Part shown: piece by piece, positions 63,004 to 64,000 of the stretch | Layout: the number at the start of each line of letters is the position of its first letter | Position numbering within the stretch: the stretch's first letter is position 1 | Source of the DNA: Nitratireductor indicus C115 | GTDB taxonomy: Bacteria; Pseudomonadota; Alphaproteobacteria; Rhizobiales; Rhizobiaceae | Direction of reading: 5' to 3' | NCBI RefSeq assembly: GCF_000300515.1 | Contig: NZ_AMSI01000006.1 | Location: forward strand, 124,001-188,000 | DNA: 64,000 bases | The notes under the pieces: generated by a model | Told to the model about the DNA's origin: nothing | What the model saw: only the letters and a program-made list of their open reading frames with translations | Database searches by the model: none | Translations under genes and position numbers: made by a program

Positions 63004-63279
63004 ATGTCTTCTTCAACCAAGGCGGAAATCCGTGTCTTCATCATCGAGAATTTTCTCTTCGGTGATGAAACCCAGGCGCCCGGCGACGAAGTATCGTTGA
63101 TCGAGAACGATATCGTCGATTCAACCGGTATTCTCGAGCTCGTCGCCTATCTGGAAGAGCATTTCGGGATCGCGATTGCCGACCCTGAAATCGTTCCGGA
63201 AAACTTCGACAACATTGCACGGCTCGCCGCATTTACCGACGGCAAGCTTCGGCACGGATTGGCCGCCAAGGCGTCCTGA
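63004..63279 (+). CDS. Stand-alone acyl carrier protein
   Basis: The 91-aa protein has the phosphopantetheine site in DIVDSTGILELVAYLEEHFG (Ser40) followed by the ACP helix 2 and 3 pattern (IADPEIVPENFDNIARLAAF). It is not the fatty acid synthase ACP, which lies in a fab cluster and has DSLD. Start ATG at 63004 with GAGG upstream; codons before it belong to the asnB end. It would carry the acyl group made by the next enzyme. Confidence 0.88.
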   Translation: MSSSTKAEIRVFIIENFLFGDETQAPGDEVSLIENDIVDSTGILELVAYLEEHFGIAIADPEIVPENFDNIARLAAFTDGKLRHGLAAKAS

Positions 63280-63282
63280 GCG

Positions 63283-64000
63283 ATGCGGATGGAACATACG
63301 CTGGCCGAAACCGCTCGCCTGAGCCCCGACGCAACAGCCATCGTGGATGGCGACACGCGCCTGACCTACCGCGAACTCGAACGTCTCTCGGGCACGCTGG
63401 CCGCCGCGCTGCAACAGCGCGGCGTTGGACCCGGCGACCGAATTGTGTTGTTTCTCGATAATGGCTGGCGCACCGCCCTCACCATCTTCGCGGCGCTGAA
63501 GGCCGGCGCGATCGTTTGTCCAGTCAACCCCTCGGTAAAGGGGGCGGGGCTGAAACACGTCATCGCCGATTGCAACCCTCACACGCTGATCTGCAAAAGC
63601 AGGCATTTGCCGCTTGTCGAAAGCGCAATACAAATACCCCTCCCGCCGCGTTGCATCGTGAGCGACAAGGAAGGGAGAGACAGCATCGAAGGTCTTTCAG
63701 AGCTTCTTGCCACCGAGCATGATTTTCACTCCATTCCCGACGATGCGGAAGCGCTGGCGTTCATTCTCTACACATCCGGCTCCACCGGTCAGGCCAAGGG
63801 TGTGATGATGAGCCACGCCAGTGTGGACGCCGCCTCGCGCATGATCGCGGATTATCTGGAAAGCACCGACACGGATGTGATCCTGAGCGCCTTGCCACTC
63901 ACGTTCACCTATGGTCTCTATCAATTGCTGGTCACGATCCGCACAGGCGGTTGCCTCGTGCTGGAAAAGAACTTCGCCTTTCCCCACGCACTGCTCGAAA
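63283..64000 (+). CDS. AMP-forming acyl-CoA/ACP ligase (3' end cut by window edge)
   Basis: The visible 239 codons show the adenylation-domain start (LTYRELERLSGTLAAALQQRGVGPGDRIVLFLDNG), the A3 motif LYTSGSTGQAKGVMMSH and LPLTFTYGLYQLL. The ATG is 4 bases after the ACP stop. It resembles the acyl-AMP ligases that load a partner ACP, and NRPS A domains more distantly. The C-terminus and its substrate pocket are outside the window. Confidence 0.88.
   Translation, partial: MRMEHTLAETARLSPDATAIVDGDTRLTYRELERLSGTLAAALQQRGVGPGDRIVLFLDNGWRTALTIFAALKAGAIVCPVNPSVKGAGLKHVIADCNPHTLICKSRHLPLVESAIQIPLPPRCIVSDKEGRDSIEGLSELLATEHDFHSIPDDAEALAFILYTSGSTGQAKGVMMSHASVDAASRMIADYLESTDTDVILSALPLTFTYGLYQLLVTIRTGGCLVLEKNFAFPHALLE

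Noticed and set aside
1-64000. CRISPR arrays, tRNA or rRNA genes, insertion sequences and phage genes
   Set aside because: I looked for repeat-spacer patterns, transposase motifs, tRNA-like cloverleaf sequence and rRNA and saw none, although short tRNAs can be missed without a search tool.

Overview
This GC-rich window carries dense operons of catabolic and ABC-transport genes. The gene content and protein style suggest an alphaproteobacterium of the order Hyphomicrobiales (Rhizobiales): PuuD cytochrome c urate oxidase, a PuuE-UraD fusion, PcaIJF with an IclR regulator, a CobW plus WD40 pair and many binding-protein transporters. The genus cannot be fixed from the sequence. I saw no rRNA, tRNA, phage, insertion sequence or CRISPR array.

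Layout. 1-3.7 kb: a LacI-type regulator cut by the left edge, a MarR regulator, a creatininase-family hydrolase and a CobW-type GTPase with a His-rich loop. 3.8-4.8 kb: a WD40 protein. 4.8-22.2 kb: a large purine-degradation island. It holds glycerate kinase, guanine deaminase, PuuD, a LysR regulator, ModE plus ModCBA molybdate uptake, a TrmO-like protein, xanthine dehydrogenase (XdhC, B, A), 5-hydroxyisourate hydrolase, a PuuE-UraD fusion, ureidoglycine aminohydrolase, ureidoglycolate lyase and a CDA-fold deaminase. Molybdate transport sits beside the molybdenum enzyme that needs it. A near-identical 24-bp element of the LysR T-N11-A type lies in both divergent promoter regions, and two ModE-like boxes flank the mod genes.

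22.3-26.1 kb: the 3-oxoadipate end of the beta-ketoadipate pathway (pcaI, pcaJ, pcaF) with divergent pcaR and a two-site operator. 26.1-30.4 kb: a small hypothetical gene, a LysR regulator and a Zn/Cd/Pb P-type ATPase behind a textbook MerR-family promoter. 30.4-40.2 kb: a sugar ABC transporter with two tandem binding-protein genes and an oxidoreductase, divergent from a BadF-type sugar kinase, a GntR regulator and NagA, so probably N-acetylglucosamine or an oligomer of it. 40.2-49 kb: an ADP-forming acyl-CoA synthetase/GNAT fusion, a peptide-type ABC operon and a TauE/SafE exporter. 49.2-53 kb: a GAF-Fis regulator, an aldehyde dehydrogenase, a DUF779 protein and an XRE-cupin regulator. 53.4-59.7 kb: a polyamine-like operon (class III aminotransferase, PotD, A, B, C-like transporter, RidA).

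59.9 kb to the right edge: GNAT-like protein, asparagine synthetase, stand-alone acyl carrier protein and AMP-forming acyl ligase. This is the start of a biosynthetic cluster that runs out of the window and is the best candidate for an undescribed system here.
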